A stretch of 64,000 nt of DNA. Source: Micromonospora olivasterospora (GTDB lineage: Bacteria; Actinomycetota; Actinomycetes; Mycobacteriales; Micromonosporaceae). How positions within the stretch are numbered: the first letter of the stretch is position 1; each line of letters opens with the position of its first letter. The stretch spans positions 3,906,001 through 3,970,000 of the forward strand of contig NZ_VLKE01000001.1 of NCBI RefSeq assembly GCF_007830265.1. The letters run 5' to 3'. A program made the position numbers and the translations under genes. Positions 1 through 8,112 of this stretch are shown piece by piece. The notes beneath the pieces were generated by a model that did no database searches, had not been told where the DNA came from, and worked only from the letters and a program-made list of their open reading frames with translations.

Positions 1-1405
1 CCTTTGATGCACCCTCGTTCTGGAGTGTGCCGAACAGATCCCGGACAGACGAGACATCGACGGTGTTGCGGTAGCGTTTGGCCTGGATGACGACCTTGCC
101 GCCGAAGATCGGGCGCGGATCGTACGCCACGCAGTCGACGCCACCGTCCCGGGATGGCCGGGTTTGCTTGGTGTCCAAACCCATCTTGGCGAACAGGTTC
201 TGGATCAGGCCCTCGAAATCGTTCGGGCTCAGCTTGAGCAGGTTTGGCCGCTGGTCGAGGTCGGCCAGCACGTCGACCTCGTCGATGAACCTCTTGTCGA
301 CCATCCCGAACTCCAGAACTGGCCGCACTGGCGCCAGCTCAGCAGGCCGCTTTGACACCGACGCGTTCAGGTGGGCCAGGCAGGCGAGCGGCTCGACCAG
401 GCGAAGGTTGAGCCCGGTGAAGACCTCCCGAGTGGTCCGCAGCGTCACCAGGCACGGCTGGACAGACGCGCCGGTCCGAGGGTCGGTCGTGTCGACGATG
501 CCGTTGAACGTCACGGTGTCGACGAGCCCCGACCGATCGGCCTCGAACAGCTCGTGCACGGTCCTCAGGGTGACCTGTGCGACGAGGTTGGCGTACCGAT
601 CCTTGATCTCCTTCGCAGGCCGTGCCGTGGTCGTGATTTCGTCGCGCGACTTGACGTAGCGGAACTCTCGTACGGCGGGGATCACGTCCAGCGTCGGCAG
701 GTGGTACTCCACCACCAGTTGCCGGGACTCCGGCACGTAGGCCAGACGGTAGTGCTGTGGGAAGTCGTCGGGGTATACGGAGTTGCCCAGCACCATGCCG
801 AAGTACTCGACGACAGCGGCCGGATCGGCGGCCGCGAAGGCCGCGGCGAAGCGGTCGATCTCGGCGTTGTGTGCGCTCACCTCCGCCTCGACCTTGGCGC
901 ATTGCTGCTGGTGTCGCCGGTGTGCGACGGACAGTCGTCGCTGTCGGTCGGCTTCAGCGGCGGCGTGCTGCGCTTGGGCCTGCCCGAACGCCTGTTGCGC
1001 TGCGGCGAGCTGCTGCTGGTACTTCGCTTGGCCGCCGAAGAGCTTGCTCAGGCCGCTCGGCGGTGGCGGCTCGAACGTTCGCCAATCGGGTGGTGCCAGG
1101 GGAGTGCCTAAAGTGCCCGGGTTGAAGGGCGGGTGCTGCGCCGATTTCCGGAGCCGGCGGAGGTCGATGTGGTCGTCAACGTCGAGTGTTGTGGCTAGAA
1201 GGTTGTCCAACTCCTCAAGGTGGGCTTGGAGGCCTGAGTTGTCGGCGCCAACCTCAGCAACACGCGCCTCGACGTACAGCCGCTTGCGCTCACGCTCGCT
1301 GGCCGCGGCGGTCCGCTGCGCAGCCTTCATGGCGCGTTCGGCCTCTCGGCGAAGTTGCTGGTGGTGCCGGTATGCCGCGGCTTGAGCCTGCTTCTGTGCG
1401 CGCAC
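1..1405 (-). CDS. Mrr-type restriction endonuclease (C-terminus off the window)
   Basis: Reading the reverse strand gives one open frame that runs off the left edge. The N-terminal ~130 residues are rich in A, E, Q and R and look coiled-coil. A middle domain of unknown type follows (it contains YFGMVLGNSVYPDDFP). Near the window edge lies a restriction-endonuclease domain: LSPNDFEGLIQNLFAKMG, then GGVD, then VIQAKRY, which are the D...QxK catalytic motifs of the Mrr_cat PD-(D/E)XK fold. Such enzymes cut DNA, often methylated DNA. The start is uncertain: GTG at 1405 is the first start after an in-frame stop at 1427-1429, and ATG at 1330 is an alternative; neither has a clear ribosome site. It diverges from a helicase-like gene, so a shared defence role is possible but unproven. 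Confidence 0.8.
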   Translation of the reverse strand, partial: MRAQKQAQAAAYRHHQQLRREAERAMKAAQRTAAASERERKRLYVEARVAEVGADNSGLQAHLEELDNLLATTLDVDDHIDLRRLRKSAQHPPFNPGTLGTPLAPPDWRTFEPPPPSGLSKLFGGQAKYQQQLAAAQQAFGQAQAQHAAAEADRQRRLSVAHRRHQQQCAKVEAEVSAHNAEIDRFAAAFAAADPAAVVEYFGMVLGNSVYPDDFPQHYRLAYVPESRQLVVEYHLPTLDVIPAVREFRYVKSRDEITTTARPAKEIKDRYANLVAQVTLRTVHELFEADRSGLVDTVTFNGIVDTTDPRTGASVQPCLVTLRTTREVFTGLNLRLVEPLACLAHLNASVSKRPAELAPVRPVLEFGMVDKRFIDEVDVLADLDQRPNLLKLSPNDFEGLIQNLFAKMGLDTKQTRPSRDGGVDCVAYDPRPIFGGKVVIQAKRYRNTVDVSSVRDLFGTLQNEGASK

Positions 1406-1496
1406 CTGCCGCGCGAGCGGCTGCTGTCAGCCACTGACCGTCTCCGGGCAGAACCCTCACGGTAGTGTCCGAGGCGTCTCCTGGGAGGTGGGGTCG

Positions 1497-2813
1497 ATGC
1501 TGGCTGGGCTGGAGGTGCCGCCCGCCGTCGAGGCGGAGCGCGTCATCACGGCCGTGCTGGCCGACCTGCGCTCCGGTGACCACCGCGGGGTGGTCGTCGA
1601 CTCGCCGCCCGGCGCCGGCAAGTCGACCCTGGTCGTCCGGGCCGCCGTCGAGCTGGCCGCCGCCGGCGAGCCGCTGATCGTCATCGCGCAGACCAACGAG
1701 CAGGTCGACGACCTCATCGACCGGCTCGCCCGCAAGGCCCCCGAGCTGCGCATCGGCCGCCTCTCCGCCGCCGACTACAAGGAGACCGACCGGGTCAGGG
1801 GCCACGACACGGTCCGGGTGGCCGCGAAGGTCGCCGACCTCGCCGACTCTGCCGTCATCATCGGTACGGCCGCCAAGTGGGCCACGGTCACCGACGGCTC
1901 CTGGCCGTGGGCGATCGTCGACGAGGCGTACCAGATGCGGTCGGACGCCCTGCTGCGCGTGGCCGGTAGGTTCGAGCGGGCGCTGTTCGTGGGGGACCCC
2001 GGGCAGCTCGACCCGTTCTCCACGGTCGACACCGCGCGCTGGACGGGCCTGACCTGGGACCCGATGCAGTCGGCGGTCGCGGTGCTGCTGCGGCACAACC
2101 CCGAGCTGCCGGTGCACCGGCTGCCGGTGTCGTGGCGGCTGCCCGCGTCGGCGGCCCCGGTGGTCGCGGCCGCGTTCTACCCGTTCACCGGGTTCCGCGC
2201 CGGGACGGGCGAGGCCGACCGGGTGCTGACGTTCACCGAGGCCGGGCCGGGGGACCGGGTCGACGCGGCGGTGGAGCTGGCGGCATCCTCGGGCTGGGCG
2301 CTGTACGAGCTGCCGGCCCGGCACACGCTGCGCACCGACGCGGAGGCCGCCTCGGCGTGCGCCGCCCTGGCCCTGCGGGTGTTGCGGCGCGGCGCGGTGG
2401 CGGTCTCCGAGCACGCGCCGGCCGGCGCGCCGGTCACCGCCGACCGGATCGCCGTCGGGGCCGCCCACCGTGACCAGGTCGCGGCCATCCGCGCGCACCT
2501 CGGCGAGGCCGGGGCGGTCGTCACGGTGGACACCGCCAACCGGCTCCAGGGCCGCGAGTACGACGTGACGATCGTGCTGCACCCGCTGTCGGGGCGGCGG
2601 GACGCGACCGCGTTCCACCTGGAGTCGGGGCGGCTGTGCGTGCTGACGTCCCGGCACCGGCACGCATGCGTCGTGGTGGCGCGGGCGGGCATCGCGGAGC
2701 TGCTGGACGCGCACCCGTCGTCCGAGCCTGTCTATCTCGACGTCCCCGTCAAGTTCCCGGACGGCTGGCAGGCCAACCAGGCCGTCCTCGCCCACCTGCA
2801 CGGCTCGGACTAG
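1497..2813 (+). CDS. SF1-type helicase/ATPase
   Basis: A protein of about 438 residues with superfamily 1 helicase signatures: Walker A PPGAGKST (residues 38-45), Walker B-like IVDEAYQM in the middle, motif III GDPGQLDP, and a C-terminal VDTANRLQGREYDVTIVL plus LTSRHRH that resembles motifs V and VI (AAA_11/AAA_12 type). It should bind and hydrolyse ATP and probably translocate on nucleic acid. The ATG at 1497 is preferred over the GTG at 1488 because GGGAGG lies 8 bases before it. No nuclease or other effector domain is fused. It starts about 90 bp from the divergent Mrr-type nuclease gene, with no other gene between. Confidence 0.75.
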   Translation: MLAGLEVPPAVEAERVITAVLADLRSGDHRGVVVDSPPGAGKSTLVVRAAVELAAAGEPLIVIAQTNEQVDDLIDRLARKAPELRIGRLSAADYKETDRVRGHDTVRVAAKVADLADSAVIIGTAAKWATVTDGSWPWAIVDEAYQMRSDALLRVAGRFERALFVGDPGQLDPFSTVDTARWTGLTWDPMQSAVAVLLRHNPELPVHRLPVSWRLPASAAPVVAAAFYPFTGFRAGTGEADRVLTFTEAGPGDRVDAAVELAASSGWALYELPARHTLRTDAEAASACAALALRVLRRGAVAVSEHAPAGAPVTADRIAVGAAHRDQVAAIRAHLGEAGAVVTVDTANRLQGREYDVTIVLHPLSGRRDATAFHLESGRLCVLTSRHRHACVVVARAGIAELLDAHPSSEPVYLDVPVKFPDGWQANQAVLAHLHGSD

Positions 2814-2888
2814 GCGCGGCGCTGGCGGAGTGGTGAGGGGGCGCCCTGCTCTGCCTCAGGCGTTGGTAGGGGCCCCTCCCTGTACCTC

Positions 2889-3686
2889 TCAGCGCGTGAT
2901 GGGGCGCGGTATCTCCATACGGAAGATGTCGAAGCGCCCGTTGGTGTCGCCGGCCACCAGCCCGGTGCCCTGCGAGTCGTACGCGACGAACTGGCCGTCG
3001 GCCGAGATGTCGGAGTGCTCGCCGCCGCCGTCGGTGCCGTGGCGGGGCACCGCCACGAGGATGTTGGTGCGGCTCAGCCGGTCGAACCGGAACACCTGCA
3101 GCTGCCAGGGGATGTCGTATCCGGTCAGGTCCTTGGCGTTGGACCAGAACGTGACGTACCGACCGTCGGCGCTGACCCGCGGGGAGAGGGCGGTGCCGTT
3201 GCCCGGCACGCCGGCCGGCGTCGCGGACACCGGGACGGTGGTGCCGGTGGCCGCCTCCCAGAGGAACACGTCGGTGGTGGCGTTGGCGTCGCCGGGGACG
3301 AGGTTGGCCGCGTTCGAGGTGAACGTGACGTATCTGCCGTCGCCGCTGACCTCCGCGCTGCCGGAGGCGGCGGACGCCGCCGGCGCCCCGGTCTTCGGGG
3401 TGGAGACGAGACGGGTGGTGCCGAGCTGCCGGTCGTACAGGTAGACGTTGGCCCCGTCGGAGACCGGCTGGGTGACGATGTCGTCGGCCGTGGACTGGTA
3501 GGCGACGTACCGGCCGTCGCCGCTGATCGAGGGCTGGTGCGAGTCGCTGGTGGCCTGGGTGCCGTCGGTGGCGACCGATACCCGGACGGTGCGGTCGGCG
3601 GCGTGGGCGACGGTGGCTGGAAGCGCCGCGATCAGTACGCCGATCGCGGTGGCGCCCGCCAGGCGGGCGCGCGGAGTTGCGTACAA
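2889..3686 (-). CDS. Secreted TolB-like beta-propeller (PD40) protein
   Basis: 265 residues. Residues 1-30 form a Sec signal peptide ending around VAHAA. The rest contains at least four repeats of the PD40/WD40-like type, each with a core such as ISGDGRYVAYQS, VSGDGRYVTFTS, VSADGRYVTFWS and ISADGQFVAYDS, so a propeller with few blades is expected outside the membrane. Four or five blades is short for TolB-like folds. The start is TTG at 3686, supported by GGGAGG six bases upstream. No enzymatic motif is visible, and a binding or scaffolding role is only inferred. Confidence 0.8.
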   Translation of the reverse strand: MYATPRARLAGATAIGVLIAALPATVAHAADRTVRVSVATDGTQATSDSHQPSISGDGRYVAYQSTADDIVTQPVSDGANVYLYDRQLGTTRLVSTPKTGAPAASAASGSAEVSGDGRYVTFTSNAANLVPGDANATTDVFLWEAATGTTVPVSATPAGVPGNGTALSPRVSADGRYVTFWSNAKDLTGYDIPWQLQVFRFDRLSRTNILVAVPRHGTDGGGEHSDISADGQFVAYDSQGTGLVAGDTNGRFDIFRMEIPRPITR

Positions 3687-3743
3687 CTAGATCCTCCCCG
3701 TTGGGCCCCGGGCCGGCGGTGATGGGTGCTGCCCGCCCAGTGA

Positions 3744-4468
3744 ATGCATGGAATTGAATTTCGCGCCACCACTCTTCCCTCTCCCGTCGGCGGCTGCTCG
3801 TCGGCGCGGCGGCGGCCTCGGCGGCGCTCACCGCCGTGGGCCCGGCCGCCGCCGAGGCCGCCCCGCCCGGCGCGTCCAGCGCGCCCACCCAACCCCTCGT
3901 CCCGTACGACCGGATCGCGGGCGCCCGCCTCCTGGCGACCCGGGTCGGCCCGACCTCGGCCCGCTTCCAGGCGGACTTCCACGAACGGCTCGCCGCCTGG
4001 CTCGCCTTCTGGTCGGCCAACTCACCCCCGTCGTGGAGCACACCCGTGGAGGTGGTCGCCGAGGTCGCCCCCGCGGGCGACGCCCTCACCCTGCACAGCG
4101 TCCGGGTACGCCGGGGCGAGGACCTGGCCGACAGGTTCACCGCGGCCCGGCTGGACGCGGCGCACCGGGCCACCGAGGCCAGCCTGCACCACCATTTCCC
4201 GTCCGTACGCCGGCTGCCCGACGGCACCCTGCGGGTGCGCGACGGATCCGCCGCGTTCACCGGCTCGCCCGACCAGCTCGCCTTCGTCGCCGGGGCGTGC
4301 CGCGAGCTGTGGGGCCTGACGGCGGCCGGCGCGGCGGACTGGCGCGACCACGCCAACGCCGCCCTCGGCCGGGCCGGGCACCGCCTCGACGTCGCCTCCC
4401 GCTCCGGGTGGGCGGCCTTCACCAGGACGAGCCTGCGGCTCGGCCTGCGCACCGAGACCTACCAGTAG
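3744..4468 (+). CDS. Tat-exported protein of unknown function; start region frameshifted
   Basis: The frame ending at 4468 encodes about 200 mature residues with no family I recognise. Read upstream it gives a clear twin-arginine signal, LSRRRLLVGAAAAS, followed by an Ala-rich helix and AEAA cleavage region. That frame has no ATG or GTG ahead of the RR motif: it opens after a stop at 3755, with only ATT at 3758. Adding one base in the CCC run at 3777-3779 would join it to ATG 3744. I therefore annotate one gene with a probable 1-base loss; a rare ATT start, or a GTG start at 3836 that loses export, are alternatives. It is followed 13 bp later by an 86-aa gene and then by a Cys-rich gene, forming one operon. 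Confidence 0.55.
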
Positions 4469-4481
4469 AGGGAGACAGCAG

Positions 4482-4742
4482 ATGGCACGCAGTGAGTTCC
4501 GGTTCGTGGTCGACGGGGTCGAGCTGATTCCCGAGCAGCAGGCCGCCATCGCCGGCGAGATCCAGAAGGCGGGCCTCGCCGCCCTGTCCACCGTCGGCAG
4601 CAAGCTGACCAACCCGCTCACCGTGGGGCACGGCAACATCCGGCTCCGGCCTGAGTGGTACGGGCTGTGGGTGGTCAACGGGCCGTTCGCCGACGAGCTC
4701 GGTCAGAGAATCAACGACCTCGGTTTCTGGATGCAGAAGTGA
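4482..4742 (+). CDS. 86-aa protein of unknown function
   Basis: A small soluble protein without signal peptide or cysteine. The middle VDGVELIPEQQAAIAGEIQ should be helical, and the C-terminus is aromatic (RLRPEWYGLWVV ... NDLGFWMQK). GGGAGA at 4469-4474, with 7 bases before the ATG, is a good ribosome site. It lies between a Tat-exported protein and an eight-cysteine protein. Its last codon and stop overlap the GTG of the next gene (GTGA), so the two are translationally coupled. Size and position would suit a precursor peptide or a small partner protein, but I recognise no leader or core motif. Confidence 0.6.
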   Translation: MARSEFRFVVDGVELIPEQQAAIAGEIQKAGLAALSTVGSKLTNPLTVGHGNIRLRPEWYGLWVVNGPFADELGQRINDLGFWMQK

Positions 4743-5143
4743 CCCAGCCCGTCCACCGGCCGGACCCGCCGGAGCGGATGTGCCCGAGCACCCCCGCGGC
4801 CAACGCCACGGTGTTCCTCGGCATGATCACTCCGGCGGGCCGGGTCGCCTACGTCACGCCGCAGCTCCCGGCCGAGGTGGCGCTGGCCACCGCGGCCGGG
4901 GCCGAGGGGCCGGTGGAGTCCCGGTACCGGCTCGCCGGGCCCTGCGTCACCTCGTCCTGCGGGTTCTGGACCGGCGACCACTGCGGCCTCGGCGAACGCC
5001 TCGTCGCCTCCTACCAGGAGACGACCGGCTCCGCCGAGGCGGAGCTGCCGCGCTGCGCGATCCGCCGGTCGTGCCGGTGGTATGCCGAGCATGGCCCGTC
5101 GGTCTGCGCCGCCTGCTCCCACGTGGTCACCGACGCCCGCTGA
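4739..5143 (+). CDS. Eight-cysteine protein of unknown function
   Basis: 134 residues from a GTG that overlaps the preceding stop. Eight cysteines are arranged as C15, then C69-x4-C74-x7-C82, then C106-x5-C112-x10-C123-x2-C126 (GPCVTSSCGFW and RCAIRRSCRWYAEHG). This strict spacing suggests a metal or iron-sulphur site or structural disulphides. There is no signal peptide, so a cytoplasmic metal-binding role is more likely. I recall uncharacterised bacterial proteins with a similar CRW..G..C..C ending, but cannot name a family. A 13-base direct repeat (GGTCACCGACGCC) spans the stop codon. Confidence 0.6.
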   Translation: MTQPVHRPDPPERMCPSTPAANATVFLGMITPAGRVAYVTPQLPAEVALATAAGAEGPVESRYRLAGPCVTSSCGFWTGDHCGLGERLVASYQETTGSAEAELPRCAIRRSCRWYAEHGPSVCAACSHVVTDAR

Positions 5144-5263
5144 CCGGTCACCGACGCCGGTGGTCAGGCGCCCGCCGGCCTGCGCGCGGCCGCGCGCGAC
5201 ATCGCCGGCCACCTTCGCGCGCAGGACGGGATCACCCCGCAGGCGACCTGGGCAGACCCCGCG

Positions 5264-5731
5264 TCAGCGCGGCCACGTGTAGCAGGACGAGGCCGATCGG
5301 GTGCAGTCCGCCCACCCGTGACCCAGATGGGTGCTGTCGTAGACGTCGATCACCACCTCGGTGATGCCGCCGGAGAGCCCGCTGCCGTCGAGCGGGATGT
5401 CGCCGTACGAGATCCATCGTCCGGTCGACCCCGCGCACTGCTTCGGGATGTCGAAGTAGTCGAGCCGCGAGCCGCCCTGCCAGGCCTCGACGGTGAAATA
5501 GCCGCACTCGTTGGCGGCGACGTAGAACCGGACCGATGTCAGCGTGACCGACCGGTTGTACCAGGCGATTCCACCGATCGCCTCGGCTGCGAGCGCGCCC
5601 GCCCCGCCCCCATGGATCGACGCGGCGATGAAGCTGCTCGGGGCCGCGTTGGCCGCCGGGCTCATCCCCAGGAGAGCGGCCGCGACCACGCCGATCGTGA
5701 CCCCCACCCGCAGCAGCCGTCGTCTGAGCAT
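5264..5731 (-). CDS. Secreted hypothetical protein
   Basis: 155 residues. RRRLLRVGVTIGVVAAALL followed by ANAAPSS is a standard signal peptide. The mature part of about 125 residues contains four cysteines, could form disulphides, and looks like a small beta-rich extracellular domain (VTLTSVRFYVAANECGYF). The ATG at 5731 has GGGAGA upstream. No family is recognised. The 5144-5263 stretch between this gene and the Cys-rich gene, and 5732-5864 upstream of it, hold nothing I can identify. Confidence 0.65.
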   Translation of the reverse strand: MLRRRLLRVGVTIGVVAAALLGMSPAANAAPSSFIAASIHGGGAGALAAEAIGGIAWYNRSVTLTSVRFYVAANECGYFTVEAWQGGSRLDYFDIPKQCAGSTGRWISYGDIPLDGSGLSGGITEVVIDVYDSTHLGHGWADCTRSASSCYTWPR

Positions 5732-5864
5732 CGTTCTCCCTCACCTCGCGGTACGGCCTGTCACCATCGGGCGGCCCCGCTCAGCCTAACGATCCACAGT
5801 GGCCCGCAAGGAGGCGGTCGGCGGGTTCGGCCGCCGGTGAGCCGCTCGGGCCGGTACGCCCGAC

Positions 5865-6318
5865 TCAGGCCGGGGCGTGGTCGAAGGTGTCCGGGTTGGG
5901 GCCCTGCCGCCCCGCCTCGCCGCGGTCGAGAATGCTGATCCGGTCCATCGTCACGTCGTCCAGCTCGAAGTCGAAGATCCGGAAGTTCTCCTCCATCCGG
6001 CTGGGCGTGACGGACTTCGGGAAGACGATGTCGCCGCGCTGGACGTGCCAGCGGAGTACCACCTGGGCCACCGTCCGGCCCGCCTGCTCGGCAATGTCGA
6101 TCAGATCGGGGTCGTCCAGCACCTTGCCCTGGGCGATCGGCGCCCACGCCTCGGTCAGGATGTTGTGTTCGTGGTCGTACGCGCGCACCTCCTCGTTGCC
6201 GAAGTACGGGTGCACCTCGATCTGGTTCACCGCCGGGACGATGTCGGACTCGGCGGCCAGCCGCTCCAGGTGGGACACCTGGAAGTTCGACACCCCGATC
6301 GAGCGGGCCCGGCCGCCG
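5865..6318 (-). pseudogene. Aldo/keto reductase, C-terminal half only
   Basis: Reverse-strand translation gives the second half of an aldo/keto reductase: RSIGVSNFQVSHLERL, PAVNQIEVHPYFGNEEV, VAQVVLRWHVQRGDIVFPKS, then a normal C-terminus. The N-terminal ~130 residues, with the catalytic Asp, Tyr, Lys and His, are absent. Just before GRARSIGVSN the sequence becomes another gene on the opposite strand. A nearly full-length relative at 26156-26941 shows what is missing. It is either a real deletion product or an assembly misjoin. Confidence 0.8.
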
Positions 6319-7259
6319 GGGCCGCCCTCGTCACCGCCGGGGGCCTCGCCGTCGCCGCTCCCGTCGGCCCGGCCCGCGCCGCCACTCCGGCAAACGCCCC
6401 CGCCCCGGCCGGCGCCGCCCGCCGCTCCGGCCCGGTCAGCTTCCGCTGGTGGGGCACCTCCGGCTGGCACGTCGACATCGGCGACCGGACGGTGCTCGTC
6501 GACCCGTACCTGAGCCGCTACGACACCGGGCTGTTCACGGGCGCGTTCGACCCGGCGACCGGGCTGACGGTCGACGAGACCGCCCTCGACCGGCACGCCG
6601 ACCGGGCCACCACGATCCTGGTCACCCACACTCACTGGGACCACTTCAACGACGTGCCCCGGATCGCCGAGCGCACCGGCGCCCGGGTGTTCGGCACGCT
6701 CACCGCCTACCACCTGGGCCTGGCGTACGGACTGCCGTCGGGGCAGCTCAGCCCCGTCAAGGGCGGGGAGGTGCTGGACTTCGGCGACCACACGGTCGAG
6801 GTGGTGTCGTCGCTGCACAGCCGCAACGCGTCGTACTCGTTGGCGTTCCCCGGCGTACGGGTGAGCCGGCCCGCGCGGCCGGCGACCATCGCCGACCTGC
6901 CCGAGGGCGACACCCTCGCCTACCAGGTCCGCGTCGCCGACGGCCCGGCGGTGTTCTTCATGGGCGCCAGCGACTTCGCCGAGCGCGACCTCGCCGGCCT
7001 GGCCCCGGACGTGGCGATGGTGGCCCTCCAGTCCAGCACGGCTACCGCCGACTACGTGCCCCGGCTGATGGCCGCCCTCGACTACCCGAGGGTCGTGGTG
7101 CCGGTGCACTGGGACAACTTCGAGACGCCGCTGACCAACCCGCCGACCGTCGCCCCCAACGACCGGCAGCGGCTCGACGCCCTGGTCGCCGCGGTGCGCG
7201 AGGCGTCCCCGCGCAGCCGGGTGCTGGTGCCCGAGTACCACACGGCGTACCACTTCTGA
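6319..7259 (+). pseudogene. Exported metallo-beta-lactamase-fold hydrolase lacking its N-terminus
   Basis: The frame encodes an MBL-fold domain with THTHWDHFND as the HxHxDH zinc motif, a later MGASDFAERD and VPVHWDNFE. Ahead of it lies the hydrophobic part and cleavage site of a signal peptide (AALVTAGGLAVAAPVGPARA) but no basic n-region or start codon: the sequence runs directly into the truncated aldo/keto reductase on the other strand. The fold is otherwise complete to the stop at 7259. In-frame upstream GTG codons could give some product, but without a normal signal peptide. Confidence 0.75.
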
Positions 7260-7276
7260 AGCCGCCCCGCGACGAC

Positions 7277-7311
7277 GGTGCGGGCCGGGATCGACGATCC
7301 CGGCCCGCACC
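7277..7311. terminator. Bidirectional hairpin terminator
   Basis: A near-perfect inverted repeat: GGTGCGGGCCGGGATCG, a 1-base centre, and its exact complement. It lies between the convergent MBL and TM2 genes. There is no U-tract, which is usual in high-GC actinomycetes. Confidence 0.7.
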
Positions 7312-7326
7312 CGCGTCACCCGGTCG

Positions 7327-7548
7327 TCACCGGGCGAGCGGCTGGCCCTGCTTGTCGCGGAAGCCGCCGACGAGGATCACGATGAAGTCGATCAGCGTCC
7401 AGAGGCCGAGGCCCCCGAAGGTGATGATCTGCAGGATGCCGGTGCCGACCTTGCCGACGTAGAAGCGGTGCACCCCGATGACGCCGAAAAAGAAGCACAG
7501 CAGCAGGGCGACGACCCACGAGCGCTGGGCGGTGACAGGAGCGTTCAC
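7327..7548 (-). CDS. TM2-domain membrane protein
   Basis: 73 residues from GTG 7548. Two transmembrane helices flank a short turn: WVVALLLCFFFGVIGVHRFY and ILQIITFGGLGLWTLIDFI. The sequence GVIGVHRFYVGK...G.LQ..TFGGLG.W.LID is the TM2 domain signature. TM2 proteins are small inner-membrane proteins of unknown role. It ends facing the MBL gene, with a hairpin between. Confidence 0.85.
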   Translation of the reverse strand: MNAPVTAQRSWVVALLLCFFFGVIGVHRFYVGKVGTGILQIITFGGLGLWTLIDFIVILVGGFRDKQGQPLAR

Positions 7549-7622
7549 AATGGTCTTTCGTGGATGACCGGCCGGGAGCGTATCGAGGCCCGCGAGCAGC
7601 AACAAGATCACTGGACGCAGGA

Positions 7623-7787
7623 TCAGCCGTACGGGTGGCCGCTCCGGGCCGAAGCGGTGCCGCCGCGGGTCAGCCGCCAGTACTGCCGCTTCTCCTCGTC
7701 CCGCACCACCACGCCGACGCGGGCCAGCTCCCGGCGCAGGTCCCGGGCGTCGCCGCCCCGGCCGGCAGGCCCGGTGGTTGCCGCCAT
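7623..7787 (-). CDS. 54-aa ORF resembling the C-terminal tail of cysteinyl-tRNA synthetase
   Basis: A short reverse-strand ORF, ATG 7787 to TGA 7623. The segment RDLRRELARVGVVVRDEEKRQYWRLT matches in style the last residues of CysRS/MshC-type proteins (xLRxELxxxGVVVxDxxxGxxWxL). No catalytic domain precedes it, and upstream DNA in this frame does not continue the similarity. It may be a remnant of a larger gene lost in the deletions seen elsewhere here, or a tiny stand-alone gene. No good ribosome site is visible. The rest of 7549-7848 holds nothing else I can identify. Confidence 0.4.
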   Translation of the reverse strand: MAATTGPAGRGGDARDLRRELARVGVVVRDEEKRQYWRLTRGGTASARSGHPYG

Positions 7788-7848
7788 GTCGCCGAAATCG
7801 GGGTGTCAAGGGCGTCTCGATACCGCCATACCGCCGACATGGTGTGGA

Positions 7849-8112
7849 TCAAACGCGCCGGGAGATGACAGAGCCCGGCTTGACGGCGTATGCGAGGTCG
7901 CCTGCGACCGCGATCGTCACCAGCCCGGGGCGGCCGTGCAGCTCCACGGTCTCGACCGTGGCGGCGAGCGTCGCCTGGTCGCTCTCGATCGTCACCCGGT
8001 CCCCGATGCGCAGTGGCGCACCTTCGAGGACGCCGGAGGCGAATACCCACGGCCGCCCGGACAGTCGGTGCACGGCGTCGACGACGAGCCGCGATACCTC
8101 TGGGCTATCCAT
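7849..8112 (-). CDS. Candidate immunity protein with a translation-factor-like beta-barrel
   Basis: 87 residues. The ATG at 8112 overlaps the end of the upstream zincin-toxin gene (stop at 8105-8107), so the two are translationally coupled. The sequence GVLEGAPLRIGDRVTI ... TVETVELHGRPG ... AVAGDLAYAVKPGSVI has the strand pattern of the small beta-barrel known from domain 2 of EF-Tu and related factors. A small gene overlapping a toxin-like gene on its 3' side is the usual place for an immunity gene; that role is inferred from context. It has no signal peptide. Confidence 0.6.
   Translation of the reverse strand: MDSPEVSRLVVDAVHRLSGRPWVFASGVLEGAPLRIGDRVTIESDQATLAATVETVELHGRPGLVTIAVAGDLAYAVKPGSVISRRV

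Noticed and set aside
3758..3836. Genuine ATT start codon for the Tat-exported protein
   Set aside because: ATT starts are very rare, and a one-base loss in the CCC run explains the frame more simply; kept as an alternative only.
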